From Clostridiales bacterium (GTDB lineage Bacteria; Bacillota; Clostridia; Oscillospirales; Oscillospiraceae), in the NCBI GenBank assembly GCA_022786965.1, contig JALFXH010000076.1:1-35669 (forward strand): a stretch of 35,669 nt of DNA, in the 5' to 3' direction. The notes beneath the pieces were generated by a model. The model had not been told where the DNA came from. It saw nothing but the letters and a program-made list of their open reading frames with translations, and made no database searches. Below are positions 1-8,333 of the stretch, in pieces (positions within the stretch are counted from its first letter, which is position 1; the number at the start of each line of letters is the position of its first letter). The translations under genes and the position numbers were made by a program.

Positions 1-12
1 ATATTTTAAAAC

Positions 13-64
13 ATCCCCGAAGGGGATACCGCATCTGATATCTCATATCTCGTATCTGATATCT
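13..64. repeat. short hairpin and direct repeats at window start
   Basis: ATCCCC-GAA-GGGGAT forms a small hairpin at 13-27. The 11-mer ATCTGATATCT occurs twice (33-43 and 54-64) with a related CATATCT between. The stretch 1-168 holds no other gene or convincing promoter that I can see. It is probably the end of an intergenic repeat cut by the window edge. Confidence 0.5.
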
Positions 65-168
65 TCGTACATGCGCCTTCGGCGACTACGCGGGGGACAT
101 CTGTTATGCGAAACGATCATTTTGCATGGAAAAATTCCCCCTCACCCGAGAAAGAAAAGAGGTACCCC

Positions 169-1095
169 ATGAACCATTTGTTTATCATCAACCCGGCGGC
201 GGGAAGCCGGGACCGGACGGCGGAGTATACCGCGGCCATCGACGCCGCCTTCCGGGGGCTTAATTATCGGATCGAAGTCTCCTCCGCTCCGGGGGAGTGC
301 CGGCGGTTGGCCCGGGAGGCTGCCGAGGCCGGGAAGGAGGTCCGGATCTACGCCTGCGGCGGCGACGGCACCCTCAACGAGATTGCCTCCGGCGCGGCAG
401 GCTTTCCCAACGCGGCGGTGACGGCCTGGTGCGGGGGCAGCGGCAACGATTTTGTGAAGCTGTTCAGCGAACCCGCCGCATTTTCCGACCTTTCCCAGCT
501 GCTGGAGGCGGAAGAAGTGTGCTTCGATCTGATTGCCTGCAACGATGACCTGGCGCTGAACATCTGCTCCGTGGGATTGGACGCCCGCATCGGCACGGAT
601 GTGGCCCGCTACAAACGGCTCCCCTTTTTCCACGGCTTCAACGCCTACGCCCTGTCCACGGTTGCAAACCTCTTCCGGGGCATTTCCGAGCACTACATTG
701 TGGAGGTGGAGGGCCAGCGTTTTGACGATGAGCAGACCTTCGTGTGCGTGTGCAACGGCCGCTACTACGGCGGCGGCTTCAATCCCGTGCCGGACGCGGA
801 CCCGGCGGACGGAAAACTGGACGTGCTGCTGGTGAAAAAGGTGGCCCTCTGGCAGGTTCCCGGCATCATCGGCAAGTACAAAAACGGCCGCTACCGGGAG
901 CTGCCGGAATTCATACGCCACTTCCGCACGGACCGGGTGCGCATCCTCTGCGACGGCCCCACCCCGGTGAATCTGGACGGGGAGCTGCGGATGGCTCAGG
1001 ATGTGGAAATGCGGGTGGCCCGGGAAAAAATCCACTTCTTTTATCCGAAAAATCTGTTGTGGTCAACGGAAAGCAAAGCAATTGCCCCGAAATGA
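169..1095 (+). CDS. diacylglycerol kinase family (DagK/YegS-like) lipid kinase
   Basis: A 308-residue cytosolic lipid kinase of the DAGK_cat / YegS / BmrU family, which transfers phosphate from ATP (or another NTP) to diacylglycerol or a related membrane lipid. The N-terminal INPAAGS strand, the GGDGT nucleotide-binding motif at residues 64-68 and the GGSGNDF loop at 89-95 are the family hallmarks. The C-terminal half has the usual beta-sandwich (NGRYYGGGFNPVPDADPADGKLDVLLV). I chose ATG 169 because AAGAAAAGAGG lies just upstream and the family fold begins at once. The frame is open to 106, but those 21 residues look non-coding. The exact lipid substrate cannot be read from sequence. The gene stands alone, followed by a repeat. 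Confidence 0.9.
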   Translation: MNHLFIINPAAGSRDRTAEYTAAIDAAFRGLNYRIEVSSAPGECRRLAREAAEAGKEVRIYACGGDGTLNEIASGAAGFPNAAVTAWCGGSGNDFVKLFSEPAAFSDLSQLLEAEEVCFDLIACNDDLALNICSVGLDARIGTDVARYKRLPFFHGFNAYALSTVANLFRGISEHYIVEVEGQRFDDEQTFVCVCNGRYYGGGFNPVPDADPADGKLDVLLVKKVALWQVPGIIGKYKNGRYRELPEFIRHFRTDRVRILCDGPTPVNLDGELRMAQDVEMRVAREKIHFFYPKNLLWSTESKAIAPK

Positions 1096-1168
1096 GAAAT
1101 TCTGTGAAGGATTTCCCGGATCATGCGGAATCTCATGGGGCAATCGATTGCACAAAGGGACAAAAATA

Positions 1169-1280
1169 ACTGTCATTCCGAGTAAGCGCACACACCGGCG
1201 TGGGAATCCGTCCCCCCTCATTTCAAGGGGACGCGGATTTCCGCGTCGGTAGTATCAGTCGCTTTCTTCGCAATGACAGT
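1169..1280. repeat. 112-bp MITE-like repeat with ACTGTCATT ends
   Basis: The element starts ACTGTCATTCCG and ends CGCAATGACAGT, an imperfect terminal inverted repeat of about 12 bp. Its interior holds smaller inverted segments around GGACGCGGATTTCCGCGTC. No coding capacity. It fills the gap between convergent genes and may act as a bidirectional terminator. A sequence beginning TGTCATTGCG recurs near 25440. Confidence 0.6.
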
Positions 1281-1284
1281 GTTT

Positions 1285-2484
1285 TTATGTTACGACAATG
1301 GTGCGCTGGCAGGTAGCCACATTACCGGACTTATCCATGGCGGAGTAGGTGACGGTATAGCTGCCCGCTTTGCTCAGGTCCAGGCCGGAGGTATCCACAG
1401 CAACATCACATTTTCCGTCGGTATCGTCCACCGCGGATACCCCTTCCAGAAGGTTGGGGGAGGAATCCTTTTGTACCGTCAGCTCCTTGTCCGCGCCCTG
1501 AATGGTTGGGGGATTAAAGTCCCCGGAAATCCAGAGAATGGCCTCCGCCCGGGTCACATTGCCGCTGGAATCCGCGGCTTCCAGGGCGATGGTATGGGCA
1601 CCCTCGGCGTAGGGGTCCGGCAGCTCCTGCGTGAACCGGATCACAGGTTCTCCGGATAAATCTGCGGAGGAAACCACAAAATCGCTGATTTCGGGGGTTT
1701 TTCCCGGCATACAGTGGACATTTTGCAGGGTCATGGTTGGGGGAGTTGTGTCGGTGACGGTGACAAGGCACTGGGCACTGACGCTGCCGGTATTTACGGT
1801 GAGGGTGTGCTCCCCCAGGGTGGCGGAAATAGATTTGAGTTCCTCGGGCTTCAGCAGGTCCTGATCCCGGTCAGGATTGGTCAGGAGCATTTCGGGGGTC
1901 AGGCTCTGACCCAGCTCTACCGTGCAGCTTTCCTTCAGCCAGCCGGTGAAGTGGAGCAGGCACTGGCCCTTTGTCCGGTTGCCGGAGGTATCCTCCACCA
2001 CAACGGTGACGTCTATATCGGAGTAGTTTTCGGGAATTTCGGGGCTGTCCTCATAGTAAACCCGCACCTGGGAATAGTCCTGAACCTTCGTCACCAACGC
2101 GCCTGCCTGGGGCAGGGAATCGGTGACGCTGGCGGTATATTCCGGGAGAAATTCAGCTGTAGGCGGCGTGGTATCCACCACGATCAGGTTCACGACAGCC
2201 TTCTGGGTGCCGTGCTTCAGGGTCAGGGAGCTGCGGCCCACCCTGCTCAGGTCCAGTGTGGAGGGATCGGTGACGAAGGAGGCCCGGTTGGGATTCCCCA
2301 GCGGGGTAAGAAAATCCTGAATGGTCAAGGTATCTGTCCCCAACTCCAGGGTTACGTCGTGGAAAACCTGCTGGGAGTCGCACCAAAGGGTGTAGAGCAT
2401 CCAGCCCACCAGCGCCAGCAGAAGCAGAAAAATCAGGAGCAGTATTGGAATCAGAAGAGACGGTTTTTTGCGGGGAGTTGGCAT
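1285..2484 (-). CDS. membrane-anchored Ig-like (HYR/DUF5011-type) repeat protein
   Basis: A 399-residue protein with a short basic N-terminus and one hydrophobic helix at about 9-33, then an extracytoplasmic region of roughly five beta-sandwich repeats. Repeat boundaries show as DTTPPT (near 105 and 248) and NPPT (near 325). Each repeat ends in motifs such as DTSGN, DSSGN and DKSGN, typical of bacterial Ig-like / HYR / DUF5011 domains. There is no LPXTG sorting signal, so it is probably held by the N-terminal helix facing outward. A role in adhesion or wall contact is inference; no enzymatic motif is visible. ATG 2484 is preceded by GGAAAGAGAG. It is monocistronic behind a consensus promoter. 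Confidence 0.75.
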   Translation of the reverse strand: MPTPRKKPSLLIPILLLIFLLLLALVGWMLYTLWCDSQQVFHDVTLELGTDTLTIQDFLTPLGNPNRASFVTDPSTLDLSRVGRSSLTLKHGTQKAVVNLIVVDTTPPTAEFLPEYTASVTDSLPQAGALVTKVQDYSQVRVYYEDSPEIPENYSDIDVTVVVEDTSGNRTKGQCLLHFTGWLKESCTVELGQSLTPEMLLTNPDRDQDLLKPEELKSISATLGEHTLTVNTGSVSAQCLVTVTDTTPPTMTLQNVHCMPGKTPEISDFVVSSADLSGEPVIRFTQELPDPYAEGAHTIALEAADSSGNVTRAEAILWISGDFNPPTIQGADKELTVQKDSSPNLLEGVSAVDDTDGKCDVAVDTSGLDLSKAGSYTVTYSAMDKSGNVATCQRTIVVT

Positions 2485-2528
2485 AATGAGTTCTCTCTTT
2501 CCAAAAAAGTAGTAAACGCGTAACTTTT

Positions 2529-2557
2529 ATTATATGCCAGCGGAAAGAAAATGTCAA
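2529..2557 (-). promoter_or_regulatory. consensus sigma-A promoter for the Ig-like gene
   Basis: On the minus strand TTGACA (2552-2557) and TATAAT (2529-2534) are separated by exactly 17 bp. Both hexamers match consensus perfectly, 45 bp upstream of ATG 2484. Confidence 0.85.
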
Positions 2558-2586
2558 GGCGGGGCGGCCTTGCCGCCCGTTGGTAT

Positions 2587-2619
2587 AACAAAAGTGCCTG
2601 CCGCGAAAGCGGCAGGCAC
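2587..2619 (-). terminator. Rho-independent terminator of the nfn operon
   Basis: An 11-bp perfect stem (GTGCCTGCCGC / GCGGCAGGCAC, 2594-2604 and 2609-2619) with a 4-nt loop. On the minus strand it is followed by TTTTGTT. It lies 12 bp past the stop codon of the 2632-4017 gene. Confidence 0.9.
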
Positions 2620-2631
2620 CTTCAGAACAAA

Positions 2632-4017
2632 TTACTTCGCGGAAAGGAACTTATCAATGGCCTCGGCGCCCTTCTTGCCCGCACCCATGGCCAGGATGAC
2701 GGTAGCCGCGCCGGTGACCGCGTCGCCGCCGGCGAACACGCCGTCACGGGTGGTCATGGCGTCCTCGTTCACGATCAGGCAGCCCTTCCGGTTGGTCTCC
2801 AGACCGGGGGTGGTGGAGCGGATCAGGGGGTTGGGGCTGGTGCCCAGGGACATGATCACGGTGTCCACATCCAGCATGAACTCGGAATCGGGCACCACGA
2901 TGGGACGGCGGCGGCCGGAAGCGTCAGGCTCGCCCAGCTCCATCTTCACGCACTTCATGCCGCAGACACGACCGGTGTCGTCGGCAACGATCTCCACGGG
3001 GTTGGTGAGGGTCTTGAACTCGATGCCCTCTTCCTTGGCGTGGTGCTGCTCCTCCAGACGGGCGGGCATTTCGGCCTCGCCACGGCGGTACACGACGTAG
3101 ACGTGCTCCGCGCCCAGACGCATGGCGCAGCGGGCGGCGTCCATAGCCACGTTGCCGCCGCCAACCACGGCTACCGCCTTGGACTGAATCACGGGGGTGT
3201 CGGAATCGGCATTGTAGGCCTTCATCAGGTTGGTACGGGTCAGGTACTCGTTAGCGGACATGACACCCTTGTAGCTCTCGCCGGGGATGTTCATAAACAT
3301 GGGCAGACCGGCGCCGGAGCCGACAAATACAGCCTTATAGCCCATCTCAAACAGCTCATCGATGGTCAGAACCCGACCGATGACCATGTTGGTCATCACT
3401 TCCACGCCCTGGGCCTGGAGCTTTGTGACCTCGTTGGCAACGATTTGCTTGGGCAGACGGAACTCGGGAATGCCGTAAACCAGCACGCCGCCGGCGGTGT
3501 GCAGCGCCTCAAACACGGACACCTGATAGCCCTTCTTGGCAAGATCGGAAGCGCAGGTCAGGCCGGCAGGGCCGGAGCCAACGACGGCAACCTTGATGCC
3601 GTTGGAGGGAACCTTTTCAGGCATGGCGTTGACGTTTTCCCGATACCAGTCGGCAACGAACCGTTCCAGACGGCCAATGGCCACCGGCTCACCCTTAATG
3701 CCGCGAACGCACTTGCTTTCGCACTGGGTCTCCTGGGGGCAGACACGGCCGGACAGCGCGGGCAGAGCGTTGGTGGAGGTGATGATCTCGTAAGCGGCCT
3801 TGAAATCCCGCTCACGAACCTTGGCGATGAACTCGGGGATGCGCACGTTGACGGGGCAGCCCTCCACGCACTTGGGGTTCTTGCAGTTCAGGCAGCGGCC
3901 CGCTTCCTCAACGGCCATTTCCTCGGTGTAGCCCAGGGTGACCTCCTGGAAATTCCGGGCACGAACCTGGGGGTCCTGCTCGGGCATGGGAACTTTCTTC
4001 AGAGACATATTAGCCAT
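2632..4017 (-). CDS. nfnB: NfnB-like / GltD-like NADPH-binding Fe-S flavoprotein
   Basis: A 461-residue flavoprotein of the glutamate synthase small-subunit family. Two N-terminal Fe-S motifs are visible: C42-x2-C45-x4-C50-x3-C54, and C93-x5-C99-x3-C103 with glutamates nearby. A dinucleotide-binding FAD motif follows (VAVVGSGPAGLTCA, 143-156), then an NADP-binding motif (VAVVGGGNVAMDAAR, 282-296). Co-transcription with a PyrK-like partner 13 bp upstream points to the large subunit of NADH-dependent ferredoxin:NADP oxidoreductase, which bifurcates electrons from NADPH to ferredoxin and NAD. Databases often label it homotetrameric glutamate synthase GltA. No large glutamate synthase subunit is nearby, so I prefer NfnB. 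AGGAGG precedes ATG 4017. Confidence 0.85.
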   Translation of the reverse strand: MANMSLKKVPMPEQDPQVRARNFQEVTLGYTEEMAVEEAGRCLNCKNPKCVEGCPVNVRIPEFIAKVRERDFKAAYEIITSTNALPALSGRVCPQETQCESKCVRGIKGEPVAIGRLERFVADWYRENVNAMPEKVPSNGIKVAVVGSGPAGLTCASDLAKKGYQVSVFEALHTAGGVLVYGIPEFRLPKQIVANEVTKLQAQGVEVMTNMVIGRVLTIDELFEMGYKAVFVGSGAGLPMFMNIPGESYKGVMSANEYLTRTNLMKAYNADSDTPVIQSKAVAVVGGGNVAMDAARCAMRLGAEHVYVVYRRGEAEMPARLEEQHHAKEEGIEFKTLTNPVEIVADDTGRVCGMKCVKMELGEPDASGRRRPIVVPDSEFMLDVDTVIMSLGTSPNPLIRSTTPGLETNRKGCLIVNEDAMTTRDGVFAGGDAVTGAATVILAMGAGKKGAEAIDKFLSAK

Positions 4018-4030
4018 TTCCCGTTCCTCC

Positions 4031-4885
4031 TTACTTGATCAGCGCCTTGCCCATGGCATCCATGCGGCAGGTGTGGGTGGAGGCGACCTCAGCCTCCCGG
4101 TCGCGGTAAGTACCGTTGCGGCTCATGAGCTCGGCGAAGTCCACCTTGTGACCGTCAAACTCAGGGCCGTCCACGCAGGCGAACTTGGTCTCGCCGCCCA
4201 CGGTGACCCGGCAGCCGCCGCACATACCGGTGCCGTCGATCATGATGGGGTTCAGGGACACGCTGGTATGAACGCCGAAGGGCTGGGTGGTCTTGCACAC
4301 GAACTTCATCATGGGCACGGGGCCGATGGCAAGAACTTCATCGAACTGCTCGCCGGCCTCCAGCAGCTCCTGCAGGGGCTGGGTGACCAGACCATGGCGG
4401 CCATAGGAGCCGTCGTCGGTCATCATAATGAAGTGATCGGCAACTTCCTTGAATTCATCCTCGAGAATCACGATGTCCTTGCTGCGGAAACCGACAATGA
4501 CGGTGACCTCGGCGCCGGCTTCCTTAAAGCCGCGGGCAGAGGGCAGAGCGATGGCGCAGCCTACGCCGCCGCCCACAACACAGACCTTCTTCTTGCCTTC
4601 CACGGGAGTGGGCTTGCCCAGGGGGCCGACGAAGTCCCGGATGTAGTCGCCCTCGTTCAGTTCGCCCAGAGCCTTGGTGGTGAAGCCCACCTTCTGGAAG
4701 ATGATGGTAACGGTGCCGGCTTCCTTGTCGGTACCGGCGACAGTCAGGGGCACACGCTCGCCCATCTCGTCGATACGGAAAATGATGAACTGGCCTGCCT
4801 TTGCCTTTTTGGCAACGAAGGGGGCCTCAATGTCCATCAGGGTGACGGTGGGATTCAGCTCCTTCTTACGCACAATTTTATACAT
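4031..4885 (-). CDS. nfnA: NfnA-like FAD/NAD-binding [2Fe-2S] subunit
   Basis: A 284-residue protein of the sulfide/dihydroorotate dehydrogenase-like (PyrK/ferredoxin-NADP reductase) family. It shows a FAD-binding barrel with RxPLTVAG, an NAD-binding fold (KKVCVVGGGVGCAIALPSA) and a C-terminal [2Fe-2S] motif, GTGMCGGCRV...FACVDGPEF, with three visible Cys. In characterised NfnA the fourth ligand is, from memory, an Asp. I start at ATG 4885 (MYKIVRKKE), which has AAAAGGACGG upstream. The frame extends to 4942 but would add 19 unlikely residues. It forms a two-gene operon with nfnB. The complex balances NADH, NADPH and ferredoxin pools in fermenting anaerobes. Confidence 0.85.
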   Translation of the reverse strand: MYKIVRKKELNPTVTLMDIEAPFVAKKAKAGQFIIFRIDEMGERVPLTVAGTDKEAGTVTIIFQKVGFTTKALGELNEGDYIRDFVGPLGKPTPVEGKKKVCVVGGGVGCAIALPSARGFKEAGAEVTVIVGFRSKDIVILEDEFKEVADHFIMMTDDGSYGRHGLVTQPLQELLEAGEQFDEVLAIGPVPMMKFVCKTTQPFGVHTSVSLNPIMIDGTGMCGGCRVTVGGETKFACVDGPEFDGHKVDFAELMSRNGTYRDREAEVASTHTCRMDAMGKALIK

Positions 4886-4954
4886 TTCTGATCCGTCCTT
4901 TTCCTTTTCGTAAATGGTGTTATACGGCATTGGATATTTCACCCAATCAAGTTT

Positions 4955-4983
4955 ATTATACTGTGTTTCGGCATATTTGTCAA
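4955..4983 (-). promoter_or_regulatory. consensus sigma-A promoter of nfnA-nfnB
   Basis: Minus-strand TTGACA (4978-4983) and TATAAT (4955-4960) are spaced by 17 bp: both hexamers perfect, indicating strong constitutive transcription. Confidence 0.85.
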
Positions 4984-5000
4984 ACTGTTCTATAGAAAAA

Positions 5001-5125
5001 AGCCTTCCCCTCTGGGGAAGGTGGCAGCCCGTAGGGCTGACGGAAGAGGATTGCTAGGTACATTTCTGGGGAAAGCCTCATCCGACCTCGCTTGCGCTCG
5101 GCCACCTTCCCCAGAGGGGAAGGCT
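5001..5125. repeat. CCTTCCCC-family palindromic repeat
   Basis: The element begins with CCTTCCCCTCTGGGGAAGG and ends with CCTTCCCCAGAGGGGAAGG; each end is a hairpin and together they form long inverted arms. The interior contains GACCTCGCTTGCGCTCGGCCA, nearly identical to sequence in the repeats at 16349 and 19189. It is non-coding and sits between the nfn promoter and fbp. Confidence 0.8.
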
Positions 5126-5252
5126 TATTCTGCTTCGCAGAAGGGAGGGTCAGTGACCCTCCCTTACAGTACAATGTGTTGTTACCGAGCAGGCCCAATG
5201 GTGTTCAACAACACACTGTGTTCGTAACGCATTGGCTGGCGGCCCTGCCGCC
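5126..5252. repeat. composite palindromic region downstream of fbp
   Basis: AAGGGAGGGTCA-G-TGACCCTCCCTT (5141-5165) is a perfect 12-bp-stem palindrome. TGTGTTGTT near 5174 is repeated inverted as AACAACACA near 5208. GGCGGCCCTGCCGCC at 5238-5252 abuts the fbp stop and may help termination. The block CGTAACGCATTGG...GGCGGCCCTGCCGC recurs inverted just after dnaJ at 14519. No gene seen. Confidence 0.6.
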
Positions 5253-7244
5253 TTACTTTTTGTGATCCTCGGTAACGGCGCCGGAGCGGTAGGCGTCCAG
5301 CAGCATCATCAGCATATCCACCCGGTCCTGCAATTCGGCACCCTCATCGGTGTCGCTGATGCGCATCCGGGTCTCCATTTTTTCAAAAATCTCGGAGTCG
5401 TTGCGGATATCGTCGTTTTTGTGCACCGCGTTCCACTTGCTGGTGAAGGGCTGGTGGGATACAATCCGGTAGTGCCGGGAGTTGTAGATCAGGGTGTAGC
5501 CCGCAATGCCGGAGGTGGCCTGATAGGCCCGGCTGAAGCCGCCGTCAATGACAATCAGCTTGCCGCCGCCCTTGATGGGGCTTTCGCCCTTGCGCACCTT
5601 CACGGGAACGTGGCCGTTGATGATGTGGCAGTGCTCGCCCTTCAGACCGAATTCCATCAGAAGCCGGTCACAGACCCGGCGATCCTGATAGTAGGTGTAG
5701 TAGGCGTTTTTCGGCTCCACCCATGTAGCCTCGTCCGCGATAAACCGCCGCTCGAAGGTGGTCATGCGGTCCCGGCCGAAAATGGGGCTGTTCCGGCCCG
5801 CCCACAGCCACCACAGGAAGTCCATGCCAAATTGGCGTTCTTCCGAACCCCGCTTGTCGTAGTAGGCCTTTCTGGCGGTTTTCTCGGCGTAGTCCAGGAA
5901 CCGCTTGCCGCTGCGCTCCTTGCCGCCGATGGTGAAGGTCATAAGAGAGCCGTCGTCGTTCATGGGGATGCAGCCGTGGAAGAGAAGGTTGCCGTTGCAG
6001 ACCTTGTACAGACCGCCCTTGGAGTAGAGGAAGCGGATGTGCCGCTGCAATTTTTCGGAGTTTTCGAAGGAATCCGTCAGCTGATTGATGACGTGGTTCT
6101 CCTCGGCAGTCAGCTCGTAGGGGTTGGCGGGGTCCACCGTGGGGAAGTCGCAGTCCAGCATGGGGTAGATTTTGCCGTTCAGGTTGATGGTCTTTTCTTC
6201 ATAGTTGATCTTGTCCAGCAGCAGCCGGTCCTCCATGCCAAACTCGGGACGGCGCAGCACCTTCTGGCCCTCCAGCTTGAAGAGGATAATGGTGATGGCC
6301 TTATACATCCGGGCGGAGAGCAGCTTGTCCTTTTCGGTGTACTGGTCGGCATCGGTGCCGGTTAGCTTGACCTTGAACTGGTCGGTGTTGCAATCCTTGT
6401 AGACCTCGTTGGCGAAGATGGACAGGGGCCGCAGGGAGATGCCGTAGCCCGTCTCAATTACGTCCAGATTGTTGTAGCGGATGGAGTTAGAAAGCACCGT
6501 GGCAACCAGGGTCCGGGAGCCGGAGGCCGCGCCCATCCACAAAACGTCGTGGTTACCCCACTGGATGTCCACATTACCCGCGGTCATCAGGCTGTCCATG
6601 ACGATATCCGCCCGGGGGCCACGGTCAAAAATGTCGCCCACAATGTGCAGCTGATCCACCACCAGAGACTTGATGACCTTGCAGATGGCCCGAATCACAT
6701 CGGCGGCCTGGCCGATCTGGATGATGGTGTTGATGATGTTTTCGTACTGATCCCGGCGGGAGCCGCCCTCCTCTACGAGGTGAATCAGCTCGTCGAGAAT
6801 CTGCTCGTAGTCCGGGTCCATGTAGGTGCGGACCTTGGCCCGGGTGTGCTTGGTGGATACGAACCGGCACAGGTCTACCAGCCGGTGGATGGTCAGCCGA
6901 TACCACTCGTCTAAGTTTTCCTCCTCGTCGGCCACCAGCGCCAGCTTGGAGGTGGGGTAGTAGATGAGGGTGGCCAGGTCGTTGCGGTCTCTCTTGGTCA
7001 TGGAATTTCCGAACAATTCCTCCAGCTTTTCCTTGACTTCCCCGGAGCTGGAGTTCAGAATGTGCAGAAACGCCTCATGCTCGCCGTGAATGTCGGACAT
7101 GAAGTGCTCCGTAGGCTTGGGCAGGTTCAGAATGGCCTGGAGCCGGATGATCTCGGTGCCGGCGGCCTCCACCGTGGGGTACTGCCGGGACAGTAGGCGC
7201 AGATAGTGCAGCTCTTCGTCGGTAAAAATACGTTTGTTGTCCAT
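5253..7244 (-). CDS. fbp: fructose-1,6-bisphosphatase, class III
   Basis: A 663-residue class III FBPase (FBPase_2 family), the full usual length. It hydrolyses fructose 1,6-bisphosphate to fructose 6-phosphate, the committed gluconeogenic step in the cytosol. Calcineurin-type metallophosphatase motifs are intact: D51-x-H53 (SDIHGEHEAF), GDIFDRG at 203-209 and GNHD at 230-233. The C-terminal INGHVPVK...GGKLIVIDGGFSRAYQ region supplies the later metal ligands. ATG 7244 has GGAAAGGAA upstream. It is monocistronic with a long leader of about 100 nt. This is the FBPase type common in Firmicutes and unrelated to class I/II enzymes. Confidence 0.95.
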   Translation of the reverse strand: MDNKRIFTDEELHYLRLLSRQYPTVEAAGTEIIRLQAILNLPKPTEHFMSDIHGEHEAFLHILNSSSGEVKEKLEELFGNSMTKRDRNDLATLIYYPTSKLALVADEEENLDEWYRLTIHRLVDLCRFVSTKHTRAKVRTYMDPDYEQILDELIHLVEEGGSRRDQYENIINTIIQIGQAADVIRAICKVIKSLVVDQLHIVGDIFDRGPRADIVMDSLMTAGNVDIQWGNHDVLWMGAASGSRTLVATVLSNSIRYNNLDVIETGYGISLRPLSIFANEVYKDCNTDQFKVKLTGTDADQYTEKDKLLSARMYKAITIILFKLEGQKVLRRPEFGMEDRLLLDKINYEEKTINLNGKIYPMLDCDFPTVDPANPYELTAEENHVINQLTDSFENSEKLQRHIRFLYSKGGLYKVCNGNLLFHGCIPMNDDGSLMTFTIGGKERSGKRFLDYAEKTARKAYYDKRGSEERQFGMDFLWWLWAGRNSPIFGRDRMTTFERRFIADEATWVEPKNAYYTYYQDRRVCDRLLMEFGLKGEHCHIINGHVPVKVRKGESPIKGGGKLIVIDGGFSRAYQATSGIAGYTLIYNSRHYRIVSHQPFTSKWNAVHKNDDIRNDSEIFEKMETRMRISDTDEGAELQDRVDMLMMLLDAYRSGAVTEDHKK

Positions 7245-7276
7245 CGTTCAATTCCTTTCCGATTCCCTGTGGGGCA

Positions 7277-7314
7277 ATGTCATCAATTCAGCGGGTGTCC
7301 TGAACTCATGACAT
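7277..7314 (-). promoter_or_regulatory. inverted repeat in fbp leader
   Basis: ATGTCAT (7277-7283) pairs with ATGACAT (7308-7314), and TTCAG with CTGAA inside, giving a hairpin in the transcribed leader of fbp about 35 nt before the start codon. It could be an operator or RNA hairpin; no known riboswitch class was recognised. Confidence 0.4.
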
Positions 7315-7347
7315 TCACCCAGAGGGAAAATATTATCATAATAGTAT

Positions 7348-7376
7348 ATTGTACAACTTTTACCTTATGGGCACAA
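7348..7376 (-). promoter_or_regulatory. probable fbp promoter
   Basis: Minus-strand TTGTGC (7371-7376), 17-bp spacer, TACAAT (7348-7353). Hexamers are near-consensus and the region is AT-rich relative to its surroundings. Confidence 0.6.
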
Positions 7377-7430
7377 GGGGAAAACGCAAAAAATTTTCGA
7401 CGAAATGGTACAAACTATAGGAAACAACCG

Positions 7431-7500
7431 TAGGGGGCGGCCTCCCGGACGCCCCGTAACCGCTACGGAGAAGGGACGTCGAGGACGCCGTCCCCTACGG
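7431..7500. repeat. GTAGGG/CCCTAC-ended palindromic repeat
   Basis: Starts GTAGGGGGCGGCCTCC and ends GACGCCGTCCCCTACGG; GGACGCCCCG and GGACGCCGTCC repeat inside. It is the same family as 15362-15444 and shares ends with 10183, 14631 and 32440. Non-coding. Confidence 0.75.
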
Positions 7501-7506
7501 AGATGG

Positions 7507-7538
7507 AAAAACGCCCTGAAGCGGTTGGCTTCAGGGCG
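7507..7538 (-). terminator. terminator of rpsF-ssb-rpsR operon
   Basis: CGCCCTGAAGC (7512-7522) and GCTTCAGGGCG (7528-7538) form an 11-bp stem; the minus strand continues with TTTTT. It lies 12 bp beyond the rpsR stop. Confidence 0.9.
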
Positions 7539-7550
7539 CATCGTAACTTA

Positions 7551-7787
7551 TTAGTCAGCGACGTAGGGCAGCAGGGCGATCTGACGGGCGCGCTTGATGG
7601 CGGTGGTCAGGTCACGCTGATGAGCGGCGCAGGTACCGGTGGTACGGCGGGGCAGGATCTTGCCGCGCTCGGACAGGTAACGGCGGAGCTTGGCGGTGTC
7701 CTTGTAATCGATGCTGGTCACCTTATCCACGCAGAACGCGCAAACCTTCTTGCGCTTGCGGGGACGCATACGCTGTTCGTTAGCCAT
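7551..7787 (-). CDS. rpsR: 30S ribosomal protein S18
   Basis: A 78-residue S18 with the conserved core [22 protein letters not shown] and TG[25 protein letters not shown]. It binds 16S rRNA with S6 on the platform of the small subunit. CAFC (residues 16-19) plus the later C-x2-H (CAAH) suggest the zinc-binding form of S18. AAGGAGGG lies just upstream of ATG 7787. It is last in the rpsF-ssb-rpsR operon, the standard bacterial order. Confidence 0.97.
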   Translation of the reverse strand: MANEQRMRPRKRKKVCAFCVDKVTSIDYKDTAKLRRYLSERGKILPRRTTGTCAAHQRDLTTAIKRARQIALLPYVAD

Positions 7788-7828
7788 GGGTTTTCCCTCC
7801 TTGTAAGTCTAGTAGAAAAGTTCTGAAT

Positions 7829-8329
7829 TTAGAAGGGCAGCTGGGCGTCATCGTCCTCCAGCATCGCGAAATCGGAAGCCGGAGCGCTGGCGGGGGCAGA
7901 ATAGCCGCCGTAGCTGGGAGCGGGGGCCGGGGCGCTGTAAGAGCTGCCGCCGTAGCTGTTTCCGCCGTAGGCGTTGCCGCCATAGTTGGAATTGCTTTCG
8001 GCGCTCCGCTTGCTCTCGCCGAAATAGACGTTGTCCGCGACAACCTCGGCAGAGCGACGCTTGTTGCCGTCCTTGTCGTTCCAGTTGCGAATCTGGAGAC
8101 GACCGGAAACCACGATCATGCTGCCCTTGGTGAAATACTTGGAGACAAATTCTCCGGTCTGACGCCAAGCGACGCAGTCAATGAAGTCGGTTTCCCGTTC
8201 GCCGCCGTCTCTGCCGCCGAAGTCACGGTCGACAGCCACGGAAAAGCTGGCAACGGCGACACCGCTGCCGGTCCGGCGAAGCTCGGGGTCACGGGTCAGG
8301 CGACCCATGATGACAATGTGGTTGAGCAT
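7829..8329 (-). CDS. ssb: single-stranded DNA-binding protein
   Basis: A 166-residue SSB. The N-terminal OB fold opens with MLNHIVIMGRLTRDPELR and includes DFIDCVAWRQTGEFVSKYFTKGSMIVVSGRLQIR. A flexible Gly/Tyr/Ser/Ala/Pro-rich linker (about 112-154) follows, then the conserved acidic tip EDDDAQLPF that recruits replication and repair partners. It coats single-stranded DNA in replication and recombination. The start is 4 bp after the rpsF stop, so the two are probably translationally coupled. Confidence 0.97.
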   Translation of the reverse strand: MLNHIVIMGRLTRDPELRRTGSGVAVASFSVAVDRDFGGRDGGERETDFIDCVAWRQTGEFVSKYFTKGSMIVVSGRLQIRNWNDKDGNKRRSAEVVADNVYFGESKRSAESNSNYGGNAYGGNSYGGSSYSAPAPAPSYGGYSAPASAPASDFAMLEDDDAQLPF

Positions 8330-8333
8330 GGAT

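Noticed and set aside
106-168. Longer start for the lipid kinase
   Set aside because: The extra residues look non-coding and the ribosome binding site and fold begin at 169.
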